NCBI RefSeq assembly: GCF_003026475.1 | Contig: NZ_PYMC01000013.1 | Span: 1 to 64,000, forward strand | DNA: 64,000 nt | Direction: 5' to 3' | Source of the DNA: Photobacterium lipolyticum | Lineage (GTDB): Bacteria > Pseudomonadota > Gammaproteobacteria > Enterobacterales > Vibrionaceae | Shown: piece after piece, positions 7,822 to 15,720 of the stretch | Numbering within the stretch: the stretch's first letter is position 1 | Layout of the letters: each line of letters begins with the position of its first letter | The notes under the pieces: model-generated | Seen by the model: the letters and a program-made list of their open reading frames with translations, nothing else | Database searches by the model: none | Told to the model about the DNA's origin: nothing | Made by a program: the position numbers and the translations under genes

Positions 7822-8958
7822 ATGAATATAGAAACTAACAATGGAAATAGATTTAATTGGCGCGAAAAACTGACTAAATCATACAAGAAAATATTGCTGG
7901 GGATCGGCGGGGCACTCACAGCAGCCATTCCACTTTGGCAAATTTATGTTGTAGAAACCGCCGATGTTGATGTGGAAATATCGTCTATACGCCGGATTGA
8001 TGCTGATGACTTTAATGTGCCCTTAGATACTGATGAACTGATGCTGTTAGAGCCTTATATACCAGAGAGTTTATTGTATGAGTATGATAATAATGGCAAC
8101 CGTGGCGACAAGCTGGATTATCCTAGTTTCACATTGGACGTATTGAATAAAGCCTTTGACAAAGCCAGGCTTGATTTTAAAAATATATCGTCGATAAATG
8201 CTGACCTGCATGGCTATTTGAACGAGCTTCAGCGCTACCTTGACCCAACAAATCAGAGTTTTCAGTTGTCAGAATTTCGTATTCGTGATTTACGATTGTG
8301 GAATTTAGGGAACTACATTGATGATGTAGAGGCACTCTATTATGAATCGCACCTGCTCAAGATCACCCGCAGTTATTCAGATATGACTTTTAATGAGAGT
8401 AATGAACCATATATCGACGAACAAGCACTGAGTTATCTGTTGTTGGATATCGAAGAAGATATCACCGATGTGATTAGTGAAAGTGGTGCAAGGTTAGAAC
8501 ATCTCAGAGACAATTTACGGGGCATTGAATCTCAACTGGATAAGCTCAGGCATATTCAACAAACACAGTACAGTTATTTCGAAGTAGATTTAGTGGTAAC
8601 AAATAGTGGCCGGGCAAGCACATCATTGCGTTCGTTAGCCTTGATGCGGGTACAGATCAGCGATGACAACTATGTTGATATTCAGCTTACGATGGATGAT
8701 TTCAGTCATCAGGCAGAATTAGAGGAAGCCTCAACGAATATTATTCGTTTTCGCTCTGCAGAGCTGCATACCTTCCCTAAAGCTGATCAAGTCATGATCA
8801 ATACCTTTTGGGGTAGTACGGGCAGGGTTCGGACGTTTGCACTTGATACTGATTTGAATGTGCATGTTTCCAACCAGATTGCCTTTGTTGATAACCTGAA
8901 CTATAAAATCATGCTAGACAAATTACGTGATATTGCTTCAAATACGGACCGTTCTTGA
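7822..8958 (+). CDS. Membrane-anchored protein of unknown function
   Basis: I prefer ATG 7822, behind a GGAGGG site, over the upstream start at 7771; this gives 378 residues. After a basic stretch (NWREKLTKSYKKI) one membrane helix lies at about 24-42 (LLGIGGALTAAIPLWQIYV), so most of the protein faces the periplasm or is tethered on the cytoplasmic side. Residues about 100-260 are helical and acidic with coiled-coil character (ESGARLEHLRDNLRGIES), and the last third looks like a beta domain (YFEVDLVVTNSGRAS). It lies between the R-body terminator and the converging regulator. No family is recognised. Confidence 0.65.
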   Translation: MNIETNNGNRFNWREKLTKSYKKILLGIGGALTAAIPLWQIYVVETADVDVEISSIRRIDADDFNVPLDTDELMLLEPYIPESLLYEYDNNGNRGDKLDYPSFTLDVLNKAFDKARLDFKNISSINADLHGYLNELQRYLDPTNQSFQLSEFRIRDLRLWNLGNYIDDVEALYYESHLLKITRSYSDMTFNESNEPYIDEQALSYLLLDIEEDITDVISESGARLEHLRDNLRGIESQLDKLRHIQQTQYSYFEVDLVVTNSGRASTSLRSLALMRVQISDDNYVDIQLTMDDFSHQAELEEASTNIIRFRSAELHTFPKADQVMINTFWGSTGRVRTFALDTDLNVHVSNQIAFVDNLNYKIMLDKLRDIASNTDRS

Positions 8959-8971
8959 AGGATATAATAAA

Positions 8972-8987
8972 AGCCCCTGAAGGGGCT
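8972..8987 (+). terminator. Possible terminator after the membrane-anchored protein
   Basis: AGCCCC and GGGGCT form a 6-bp GC stem with a four-base loop 14 bp after the stop codon. The T tract is poor, so efficiency is doubtful. Confidence 0.45.
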
Positions 8988-9095
8988 CATTGAAACTAAT
9001 TTATCAAGATTACTTTCAATGATAATAAGCATTATCCTAAGGTATCATGTGATTTATTCATCTATGTTGGGTAAGATATTTGTTTTCAAATAGTG

Positions 9096-10631
9096 TCAGT
9101 TGTTTACTCTATGTCGGTTTTGATATTCTCTTGGCGTGATTTTTGTGTGACGTTTAAAGATTTTTTCGAAGTGACTTAGGTCACCGAAGCCGACATCAAA
9201 AGATACATCGGTAATGCGCGAGTGTGGGCTGCTTGCCAATATTTTTTTTGCTTTTTCTATTCTTAATTCGGCTAGGATTTGTTTGAAGCTTTTCTTAACA
9301 TACAATTTAAATAAATAGGAAAGATGAGAGGAGCTGAGACATGCATTGCTTGATAAGCTTGCTAATGTGATCTCATTACAGTAGTGTTCAGCCAAATATT
9401 TTAATGCTTTTTGAAGGCCAGGATGTAAATGACTAATGTCTTCATAGCTTTTAGTAAGTAAACTAGTGATAAGGTCAAAATGTTTGTGGTTGTTATTGCT
9501 TGTTATAATTCCATCAGAGCATGTTTCAGCTGTTCGGTTTAATGTTTCTGGCGAGTATTTTCTTAAGTCAATTAAATTTATGGGGTTGGAATTGGCCAGA
9601 ACAAGTAACTTAGCGACAATACGTTCTAATTCTGCATGATTCTCAGGCCAGTGATAGTTGTATAAAGCTTCCTTAACTTCAGTTGATAAACATTGCTCTT
9701 GAAATGAATGATATTTATCTAACATTTTTTCCAAGATATAAGGAATGTCGTCTTTACGGTCTTTAAGGGGGGGGATCGTTGTGTTTAAAAAATTAAGTTC
9801 TGTATAAAGTTGACGTGAAAAGGTTCCATTCTCGACAAGAGCTGATAGTGGTTTTGTTGTGGATACAATCAGTCTGACTTTAGGAGCGTTTTTGATAGGA
9901 ACGCCTGATGGTTCATGCTCTGTTTTTGCTGCAAGTATTTCAATCAATAAGCATTGCTGCGAACAAGTCAGCTCATCGACGCCATGTAAGAAAACGGTGC
10001 CACCTTTAGCTTCTTGAAAACTAAGTATTAGTTTTTGTTGAAACTCTTCGGTATTGGTGGATGAGCAGATGACTTCAATAAAGGGCTTGTGTCTAATCTC
10101 GCTGTTGTAGTGAATTGCACAGGCAACTGAGAGCTTTTCGCAACCAAATTCAGCATGAATTATTGCCGGACATTGAGAACTTGCAGCCTTTTCTATGAAG
10201 GCTTCTAATTTAAGAACTTGTTCACTGTAGCCTGCTAATGACAGGTCTTTGCCCAAGTAATGTTCGGATAGTTCTCTTGTCTCATAGCGCTTGACGACCC
10301 AAGCAATTTTCTTAGTTAATGCCGGAAGTAGGTCAATGACATCTGCTTTTAGCTCTTCTTGCTTGGGGAAGTGAATATTACCTATTGGCTTTCTTTGGTA
10401 AAGTATTGGATATGAATTGTTGGTTAACTCTATAGTGGACATTTCAAGACTTTTAGCAAGGCTTAAGTTGATATTATTAGCCTCGATATTGGAGTGATAA
10501 ATGTCGATGGCAGCATGTTTCAGGTTTTCAGTGTTTAACGTCGAATTTAGGTAATGCCTGAGTTGTTTATTTTCAGAGATATTACGAGTTTCAATTTTTC
10601 CTTTTGGATATGATGTCGAGTAATTATCCAT
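9096..10631 (-). CDS. Regulator: degenerate NtrC-type AAA+ domain fused to an AraC-type HTH
   Basis: This 511-residue protein has a clean GGAGC site before its ATG. Residues about 130-350 follow the sigma-54 activator fold: GGTVFLHGVDEL corresponds to the Walker B region, and FSRQLYTELNFLNTTIPPL and DRKDDIP to later NtrC motifs. The Walker B acids DE are replaced by HG, the P-loop reads AEFGCEKLS, and the GAFTGA loop is missing. Residues about 400-505 form an AraC/XylS domain (ITLASLSSNACLSSSHLSYLF, FDVGFGDLSHFEKIFKRHT). It probably binds DNA through AraC and uses the AAA+ part for sensing or oligomerising. Control of the R-body locus is inferred from proximity. Confidence 0.85.
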   Translation of the reverse strand: MDNYSTSYPKGKIETRNISENKQLRHYLNSTLNTENLKHAAIDIYHSNIEANNINLSLAKSLEMSTIELTNNSYPILYQRKPIGNIHFPKQEELKADVIDLLPALTKKIAWVVKRYETRELSEHYLGKDLSLAGYSEQVLKLEAFIEKAASSQCPAIIHAEFGCEKLSVACAIHYNSEIRHKPFIEVICSSTNTEEFQQKLILSFQEAKGGTVFLHGVDELTCSQQCLLIEILAAKTEHEPSGVPIKNAPKVRLIVSTTKPLSALVENGTFSRQLYTELNFLNTTIPPLKDRKDDIPYILEKMLDKYHSFQEQCLSTEVKEALYNYHWPENHAELERIVAKLLVLANSNPINLIDLRKYSPETLNRTAETCSDGIITSNNNHKHFDLITSLLTKSYEDISHLHPGLQKALKYLAEHYCNEITLASLSSNACLSSSHLSYLFKLYVKKSFKQILAELRIEKAKKILASSPHSRITDVSFDVGFGDLSHFEKIFKRHTKITPREYQNRHRVNN

Positions 10632-11090
10632 TTTCGCTCCAATAAAGTTTTGTCGAATAGAGGCGTGTCGAAAACTTGTAAGGAAGTTGGGAATACCTAA
10701 AGGTATATGTCTGCATTGTGTTCTTAACTGTTCAACTACTATTACCTGCAGTTGAACGAAGCTTCCTTTTTTGATTTATCCGTTACAAGTCATCTTTTGA
10801 TTTATTCGATACGCTCAATGTATATGGTGTTAAGTTAGATGATTGAACGACATGTTAATCGGGGTAATATGTTATTTATCAAGGCTTTTTTATGGATTGT
10901 TGGTGCAGGTTAACGCTTAATGCCAGTACCGGAGCATACTTTGTTAGACTCATTTAACATACACCTTAAGATTGTTTGCCTATTTAATGCGCAGTTTAAG
11001 CAACAATAGAGATACGGTATTAACGATAAATTGTTAAGTTGCTATCAAAGTGCGGAACTTCTAATATAGCGCCTTCGCATTAAGTTAGGG
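10632..11090. other. Intergenic region upstream of the AraC-type regulator and HAD gene
   Basis: About 460 bases of AT-rich sequence between divergently transcribed genes. It must contain both promoters. I see no sigma-54 type -24/-12 element and no repeat or hairpin I would defend. Confidence 0.4.
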
Positions 11091-11783
11091 ATGTATAGTT
11101 CTATGCAGGCAATTTGTTTTGACTTCGATGGTACGCTTGTCGATTCTGAAGTTTTCCATGCCGATAATTGGTCAACTTTCTTACAAAGCTGGAACATAGA
11201 TTTCTCGAAGTCATTATTTATGACTGATTATGCCGGTGTAACCTGGGATAAAGTCGCACTAGATCTGAAGCGGCGATTTACTATTGAACTGTCCGCCGAG
11301 GACATGCTGGAACAGATGGAATCGATAACCGAACAGGCTTTATTAGTCGGTAATATTCCAGCCAAGTCAGGCGTTGATGCGTTATTAAGAACGTTAGTAG
11401 GTAAAGTACCTTTGGCTGTTGTGACAGGGGCGCCGCGAATTTATGTTGAGGACATTTTGTCCCGGCACGGTTGGCGAGAATTGTTCGATCACGTCTTCAG
11501 TGGTGATGATGTTGCGAATAATAAACCCGCACCGGATATCTATCAGTTAGCTTGTGAGACGCTAGGCTTTGCTCCTCAAGAGGTGTTGGCGATTGAAGAC
11601 AGTATCACGGGAGTGACATCCTCAGTGGCTGCAGGGTTGAAAACGGTGTTAGTTAACGAAGTGGAACTGGAGCATAACCAGCCGCTTGATTATTCTTTTT
11701 CTTCAATGGATCACGCACATTCTTCGGTAATGGCGTTAGTGATGCTATCAGCCGAGTCATCTGTTTCAAGTGATATGGTCTAG
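11091..11783 (+). CDS. HAD-superfamily phosphatase (beta-phosphoglucomutase / phosphoglycolate phosphatase-like)
   Basis: This 230-residue cytoplasmic protein is a subfamily IA haloacid-dehalogenase hydrolase. Motif I is FDFDGTLVDSE (residues about 9-19) with both nucleophile Asp residues; the helical cap follows. Motif II is VVTGAPR, and motifs III/IV are NKPAPDIY and LAIEDSITGV. Such enzymes remove phosphate from small sugar phosphates or related metabolites; the exact substrate cannot be read from sequence. A second possible start is the methionine at 11103, just before AICFDFDGT. It has its own promoter region and is followed by a MITE-like repeat. Confidence 0.85.
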   Translation: MYSSMQAICFDFDGTLVDSEVFHADNWSTFLQSWNIDFSKSLFMTDYAGVTWDKVALDLKRRFTIELSAEDMLEQMESITEQALLVGNIPAKSGVDALLRTLVGKVPLAVVTGAPRIYVEDILSRHGWRELFDHVFSGDDVANNKPAPDIYQLACETLGFAPQEVLAIEDSITGVTSSVAAGLKTVLVNEVELEHNQPLDYSFSSMDHAHSSVMALVMLSAESSVSSDMV

Positions 11784-11792
11784 CATAAAAGA

Positions 11793-11983
11793 CTAGTACT
11801 TAATCACAGCAGTTTCGACCAGTTCAGCCACAAAACTTCGTCATTCCGTAAAGTGAGGAACGAACTTATACGGAATCTAAGGTGCACACAGCTAGAGTTG
11901 GATCCCGGATATCTCGTTCCTCAATTCCGGGATGACGTGCTGAAACAATTCAACTATTTATAATTTATGTGAAAGAGTACTAG
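11793..11983. repeat. MITE-like dispersed repeat, copy 1
   Basis: A 191-bp non-coding element bounded by short inverted ends (CTAGTACT at the left, AGTACTAG at the right). It contains internal palindromic segments (ATTCCGTAAAG ... CTTATACGGAAT, and ATCCCGGA ... TTCCGGGAT). A second copy lies at 62519-62692 with the same core, including long identical stretches from CGTCATTCCG through ACGGAATCTAAG. It encodes no protein. A small non-autonomous transposable element is the best reading. Confidence 0.75.
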
Positions 11984-12133
11984 CCGTATCAGTATGTGCT
12001 CTCTTTTTTGCCGAATTTTGCTTGTTTTCTCATGGTCTTTGAATCTTGAGGGTAGGGTATGCTTAAATACTCAATATAACGGTGGTGTGAAATAGTATAA
12101 AATTCGTCATAATTATCTATGTAGGCGCTAAAG

Positions 12134-12389
12134 ATGCGAAATGAAGAAATCATGACTGGCGATACGCTGGTTGAAATCGTGGAAAACCAGCTTGCGGATA
12201 GCACCCCGATCAAAGTTAAAGAAACTTTGATGCGTTTGATGATGACAGGAACAGCGCGTGATGAAGCCGTGCAGATGATTGCGTGTGCATGTGTTTGATG
12301 TGGCCAAAAACGAAGGTAGCTTTGATCTTAAGCGTTATACAGAGAATCTGACGGCACTTCCGGATATGCCATGGGAATTCGAAGACTGA
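12134..12389 (+). pseudogene. Small conserved-looking gene broken by a frameshift
   Basis: From ATG 12134 the frame gives 54 coding residues (MRNEEIMTGDTLVEIVENQL ... AVQMIACACV) and stops at TGA 12296-12298. One base later the adjacent frame continues smoothly as FDVAKNEGSFDLKRYTENL and ends in PWEFED at 12387-12389, followed by a terminator. A single-base insertion or deletion near 12290 joins the halves into about 85 residues. It is either a recent pseudogene, a sequencing error or an unusual frameshift. The product family is not recognised. Confidence 0.7.
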
Positions 12390-12429
12390 CGATCAGTTAC
12401 TGTTCATCCACAATGAATCAGTGAAAAGA

Positions 12430-12453
12430 AGCCGTTATTTTAGCGGCTTTTTT
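12430..12453 (+). terminator. Terminator of the frameshifted small gene
   Basis: AGCCG pairs with CGGCT around an AT-rich loop and is followed by six T, 40 bp after the end of the frameshifted gene. Its presence supports the two halves being one gene. Confidence 0.8.
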
Positions 12454-13013
12454 ATGAATCTGGTTGGAATTCTTTGCATGGCTTGCTTCTACCATCAGCT
12501 TAATCTCCCTTTCTAGCCCTACTTTTCAATAATTTCTATTTATACCCACGCGGTTTCAAGTATCAGCCAAAACTGAGGAGCAGGGTCTATGACCTGTATT
12601 TCGCCCTGTTAGTTTTATGTTGTTTTTGTTGTAAATCAGAAGTGTTCGCGACAATTTTGTTTCAGCCAATATTGACTCAAACAGCATTTGATTCTATATG
12701 GAGAGCACAAAACCTCTTTCTAATTACTTGTAATAACACAATTTCAACCTGCTTTTGGTAGTGGTTACTTCTGCTTGGTTCTCACATATTGGTTTTTATG
12801 TCCAATTTTGGACTGAAGCTTGGTCTACTGGTCTGCTTTGTGTCCTTAATGTGAGTTTTTGTAATGTGACGCGCTTCAAAGTCGGTTTATTCTGCTGTGG
12901 CAGGACAAAACTCCAGGCTCAATTGTTGAATTTAGGTTAAAATACGGTGACACATTCCGGGTGAAATTATTTATTGTTTACTCAACACTAAACAAGGCAG
13001 CAAGGAAACGAAG
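12454..13013. other. Intergenic region upstream of alanine dehydrogenase
   Basis: About 560 bases with no credible gene. A 61-codon frame inside it has no ribosome-binding site and low-complexity codon use, so I do not accept it. The region must hold the ald promoter, and an AAGGAAACGAAG ribosome-binding site lies just before the ald ATG; no other defined element was found. Confidence 0.4.
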
Positions 13014-14129
13014 ATGATTATTGGTGTACCGAAGGAAATTAAAGTTCATGAGTACCGTGTTGGTATGGTTCCAGCTTCTGTAAGTGAAGCGGTTGCCCAT
13101 GGTCATACTGTGTATGTTGAGACGCTAGCGGGTTCTGGTATCGGCTTCAGTGATCAAGATTACATTGATGCTGGCGCACAAATTCTGCCAACTGTTGAAG
13201 CCGTGTTTGCAGAAGCTGAAATGATTGTCAAAGTAAAAGAGCCTCAAGCGGTTGAGCGCGCAATGCTTCGCGAAGGTCAAATTTTGTTCACTTACTTACA
13301 CCTTGCCCCAGACCCAGAACAAACAGAGGATCTGATCAACAGCAAAGCAGTCTGTATTGCTTATGAAACAGTTACTGATGATCAAGGTCGTTTACCACTG
13401 CTAGCACCAATGTCTGAAGTTGCTGGCCGTATGTCGATCCAGGCTGGTGCTTTTGCCCTTGAAAAATCAAAAGGTGGCCGCGGCATGCTACTTGCCGGTG
13501 TCCCAGGTGTTGAGCCAGCTAAAGTGGTTATTATCGGTGGTGGTGTTGTCGGTGCTAATGCTGCTCAGATGGCAGTGGGCTTGCGCGCAAATGTTGTTGT
13601 GCTAGACCGTAATATTGACGTTTTGCGCAGCCTGGATACTCAGTTTGGCGGTGCTGTTCAGTGTGTATACTCAACGAAAGACGCGATCGAAAAACATGTA
13701 CTGGAAGCTGACTTGGTTATCGGAGGTGTACTAGTAGCAGGTGCTGCGGCTCCTAAGCTGGTAACCGCTGAAATGATAAAAAAAATGAAACCAGGTTCAG
13801 CAATTGTTGACGTCGCAATTGACCAGGGCGGTTGTGTAGAAACTTCACACGCAACAACTCACAGCAATCCAACTTACATTGTTGATGATGTTGTTCACTA
13901 TTGTGTTGCTAACATGCCTGGTGCTGTTGCCCGCACATCAACATTTGCCCTAAATAACGTAACGTTACCTTATATCCTTAAACTTGCAGATAAAGGGTAT
14001 AAAACTGCACTACAGGAAGATAAGCATCTTCGGAATGGCCTGAACGTATACCGAGGTCAGATCACTTGTGAAAGTGTCGCTACAGCGTTAGATTTAAAAT
14101 ATGTAGCGGCAAAGCAAGTACTTGCTTAA
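13014..14129 (+). CDS. ald: Alanine dehydrogenase
   Basis: This 371-residue enzyme matches the usual length of NAD-dependent L-alanine dehydrogenase, which interconverts L-alanine with pyruvate, ammonia and NADH in the cytoplasm. Visible family features are the start MIIGVPKEIKVHEYRVG, the substrate-side segment LFTYLHLAPDPEQ with its catalytic His, MSEVAGRMSIQAGA, and the Rossmann NAD site VVIIGGGVVGANAAQMA at about 170-186. The conserved VDVAIDQGGC is present at about 266-275. It is a single-gene unit with its own terminator. Confidence 0.97.
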   Translation: MIIGVPKEIKVHEYRVGMVPASVSEAVAHGHTVYVETLAGSGIGFSDQDYIDAGAQILPTVEAVFAEAEMIVKVKEPQAVERAMLREGQILFTYLHLAPDPEQTEDLINSKAVCIAYETVTDDQGRLPLLAPMSEVAGRMSIQAGAFALEKSKGGRGMLLAGVPGVEPAKVVIIGGGVVGANAAQMAVGLRANVVVLDRNIDVLRSLDTQFGGAVQCVYSTKDAIEKHVLEADLVIGGVLVAGAAAPKLVTAEMIKKMKPGSAIVDVAIDQGGCVETSHATTHSNPTYIVDDVVHYCVANMPGAVARTSTFALNNVTLPYILKLADKGYKTALQEDKHLRNGLNVYRGQITCESVATALDLKYVAAKQVLA

Positions 14130-14156
14130 TTAGCCGTATCGTTCCATGTTGTATAA

Positions 14157-14181
14157 ATCCCTGCTTCGGCGGGGATTTTTT
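14157..14181 (+). terminator. Terminator of ald
   Basis: ATCCCTGC and GCGGGGAT pair around a TTCG tetraloop and are followed by a T tract, 28 bp past the ald stop. Confidence 0.9.
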
Positions 14182-14404
14182 ACCTATCCCCAAACCCTAA
14201 TCAATAAAAAAGCCATTTGTCTTATTAATGTTTATTAAACTAGATGATGGAGCCTATCTCATTTCATTTATATTTAATAATATATTGAGTTTTTTACTGA
14301 TGGTTTAGTCGTGTTAAATGTTTGATTTATACGCTTGTATGAATAATAATCGCGGACTCAGGGAAAGAAAGGAAATATTTTTATTATCAAAGATTAAAGT
14401 CATA

Positions 14405-14453
14405 TATACCCAAGTTACTTTAAGATGCAGAATCTTGAGGTAACTTGGGTATA
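14405..14453. repeat. Dispersed TATACCCAAGT palindrome, full copy
   Basis: A near-perfect 49-bp palindrome: TATACCCAAGTTAC at the left, GTAACTTGGGTATA at the right, with AGATGCAGAATCTTGAG in the centre. It begins 3 bp past the end of the L,D-transpeptidase-like gene on the opposite strand, so its hairpin may also end that transcript. Related copies occur elsewhere in the window. Confidence 0.85.
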
Positions 14454-14456
14454 ACC

Positions 14457-15104
14457 TCAAGCGTGAGCGTAAATAACGCTACCATTTTTAATGGTATCGA
14501 TTATTTTCCTGGATAAACCGGTAGGTAATGCTGGGCAACCCCAACTGCGTCCTAAATAGCCATTTCGTTTGATAAAAGCTTCCGTTGCGTATTCTGCACC
14601 GTGTACCACAATATAGCGACGGCGGGCGTTATCATTAACACCTTTGGTCAGGCCATTGAGTTTTAGTGAATAGCCATTACCACCATTGTAAGTTGTATCA
14701 GTAAGAAAAGTGCCCAGTGATGTCTGCCTTGAGCTTACGATGTTAGAAAAACGATTTGCGACCCTGCCGCCACTGTTCACACCATGGGTTACGTACGTAT
14801 GATAAAGTAACTTATTTGTTTTTAAATCAATAACAAAGAATCTTTTTTCTGTTGATGGCCTGCTGTAATCAATAATTGTAAGAATCGATTTTTTCCTGCC
14901 TTTAGTTGCAGTATAGGCTGCATAACCTTCAGCAAAGACTTGAAAATCCATGATGTTATCGAGTTGGGCTTGTTTGTATACGTATTTGATAACAACATCT
15001 GTACTGGTACTTTCCGTGTATGAATGACCTCTAACGTTACTTGCCGTTGCCTGAATTGGCAAATAACAGAGAATCAAAATGCATAGGCAAATTGCTTTGT
15101 TCAT
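14457..15104 (-). CDS. Secreted murein L,D-transpeptidase-like protein
   Basis: This 215-residue protein has a signal peptide (MNKAICLCILILCYLPIQ ... ATAS). The rest resembles the YkuD_2 type L,D-transpeptidase catalytic domain: YIVVHGAEYATEAF carries the conserved His, and LGRSWGCPALP carries the catalytic Cys in the S/W-x-GCPAL context at about residues 188-198. Such enzymes form 3-3 cross-links or attach proteins to peptidoglycan in the periplasm, although members with this sub-domain are less well characterised. It is monocistronic; a dispersed palindrome follows its stop. Confidence 0.85.
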   Translation of the reverse strand: MNKAICLCILILCYLPIQATASNVRGHSYTESTSTDVVIKYVYKQAQLDNIMDFQVFAEGYAAYTATKGRKKSILTIIDYSRPSTEKRFFVIDLKTNKLLYHTYVTHGVNSGGRVANRFSNIVSSRQTSLGTFLTDTTYNGGNGYSLKLNGLTKGVNDNARRRYIVVHGAEYATEAFIKRNGYLGRSWGCPALPTGLSRKIIDTIKNGSVIYAHA

Positions 15105-15607
15105 CGTCCTTACTAAAGCTCTTTTTATTTTTGGGGTTAATGGGGAGGTGACTTTAGCATAAAACGAACTAAAATTGATTGTTTAGGATGTAAAGCAACA
15201 TATAGTTTTTACTTTATTTAATAGGATAAATTTTACATTTGGTGTTGATATTTATTTTTATAACAGAGAGTTATTTACAGAACATGGTTTAATTGTGCTT
15301 TTACTATAAACACAATCAAAAAATGTAATAAAGTTGGAATTAATTTTCAATGCCATGGTTTAATCTATTGTTATTAATGAATAATTAAAAGCGTAATTTA
15401 CAAACAGTATGATAAATACAGGGTTAAACTGTTTGATTAAAAAATGAGCACAATATCTCATTTTTCTCTCTTTTGAGAAGAGTGAGGTATATAGCATACG
15501 CAACATTAGTCACACGTATTTATGAGGGTGTTTATCGATGTTTAAATGCCGTGTTTAATTGAGAAGAAGTGATATGTAATATACTGGTATTTTATGTGTT
15601 TTGGCGA
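15105..15607. other. AT-rich intergenic region
   Basis: About 500 very AT-rich bases between the L,D-transpeptidase start and the chitinase terminator, both on the minus strand. It must include the transpeptidase promoter. There are no credible genes, and no specific element was found. Confidence 0.4.
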
Positions 15608-15670
15608 AAAATAAAAGCGCTGGTGATAGGGCAGGCTGAACATCACCCTATTAAAACTACCACCTGCGCT
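15608..15670 (-). terminator. Terminator of the chitinase gene
   Basis: Read on the minus strand, AGCGCAGGTG pairs with CACCAGCGCT with one mismatch around a 35-base loop that has its own short hairpin. A TTTTATTTTT tail follows. It is about 50 bp past the chitinase stop. Confidence 0.7.
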
Positions 15671-15720
15671 CTTGTTTTCATTACTTAGCTGTGACTTATC
15701 AACTGCTAAGTAAACTGTTC

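Noticed and set aside
9096..10631. Ordinary sigma-54 enhancer-binding protein
   Set aside because: No GAFTGA loop, altered Walker B, and an AraC-type instead of a Fis-type HTH.
11989..12213. 74-codon minus-strand frame
   Set aside because: It overlaps the frameshifted plus-strand gene, whose codon use, position and terminator are more convincing.
12755..12940. 61-codon frame upstream of ald
   Set aside because: Cys/Trp/Phe-rich composition, no ribosome-binding site, ends just before the ald promoter area.
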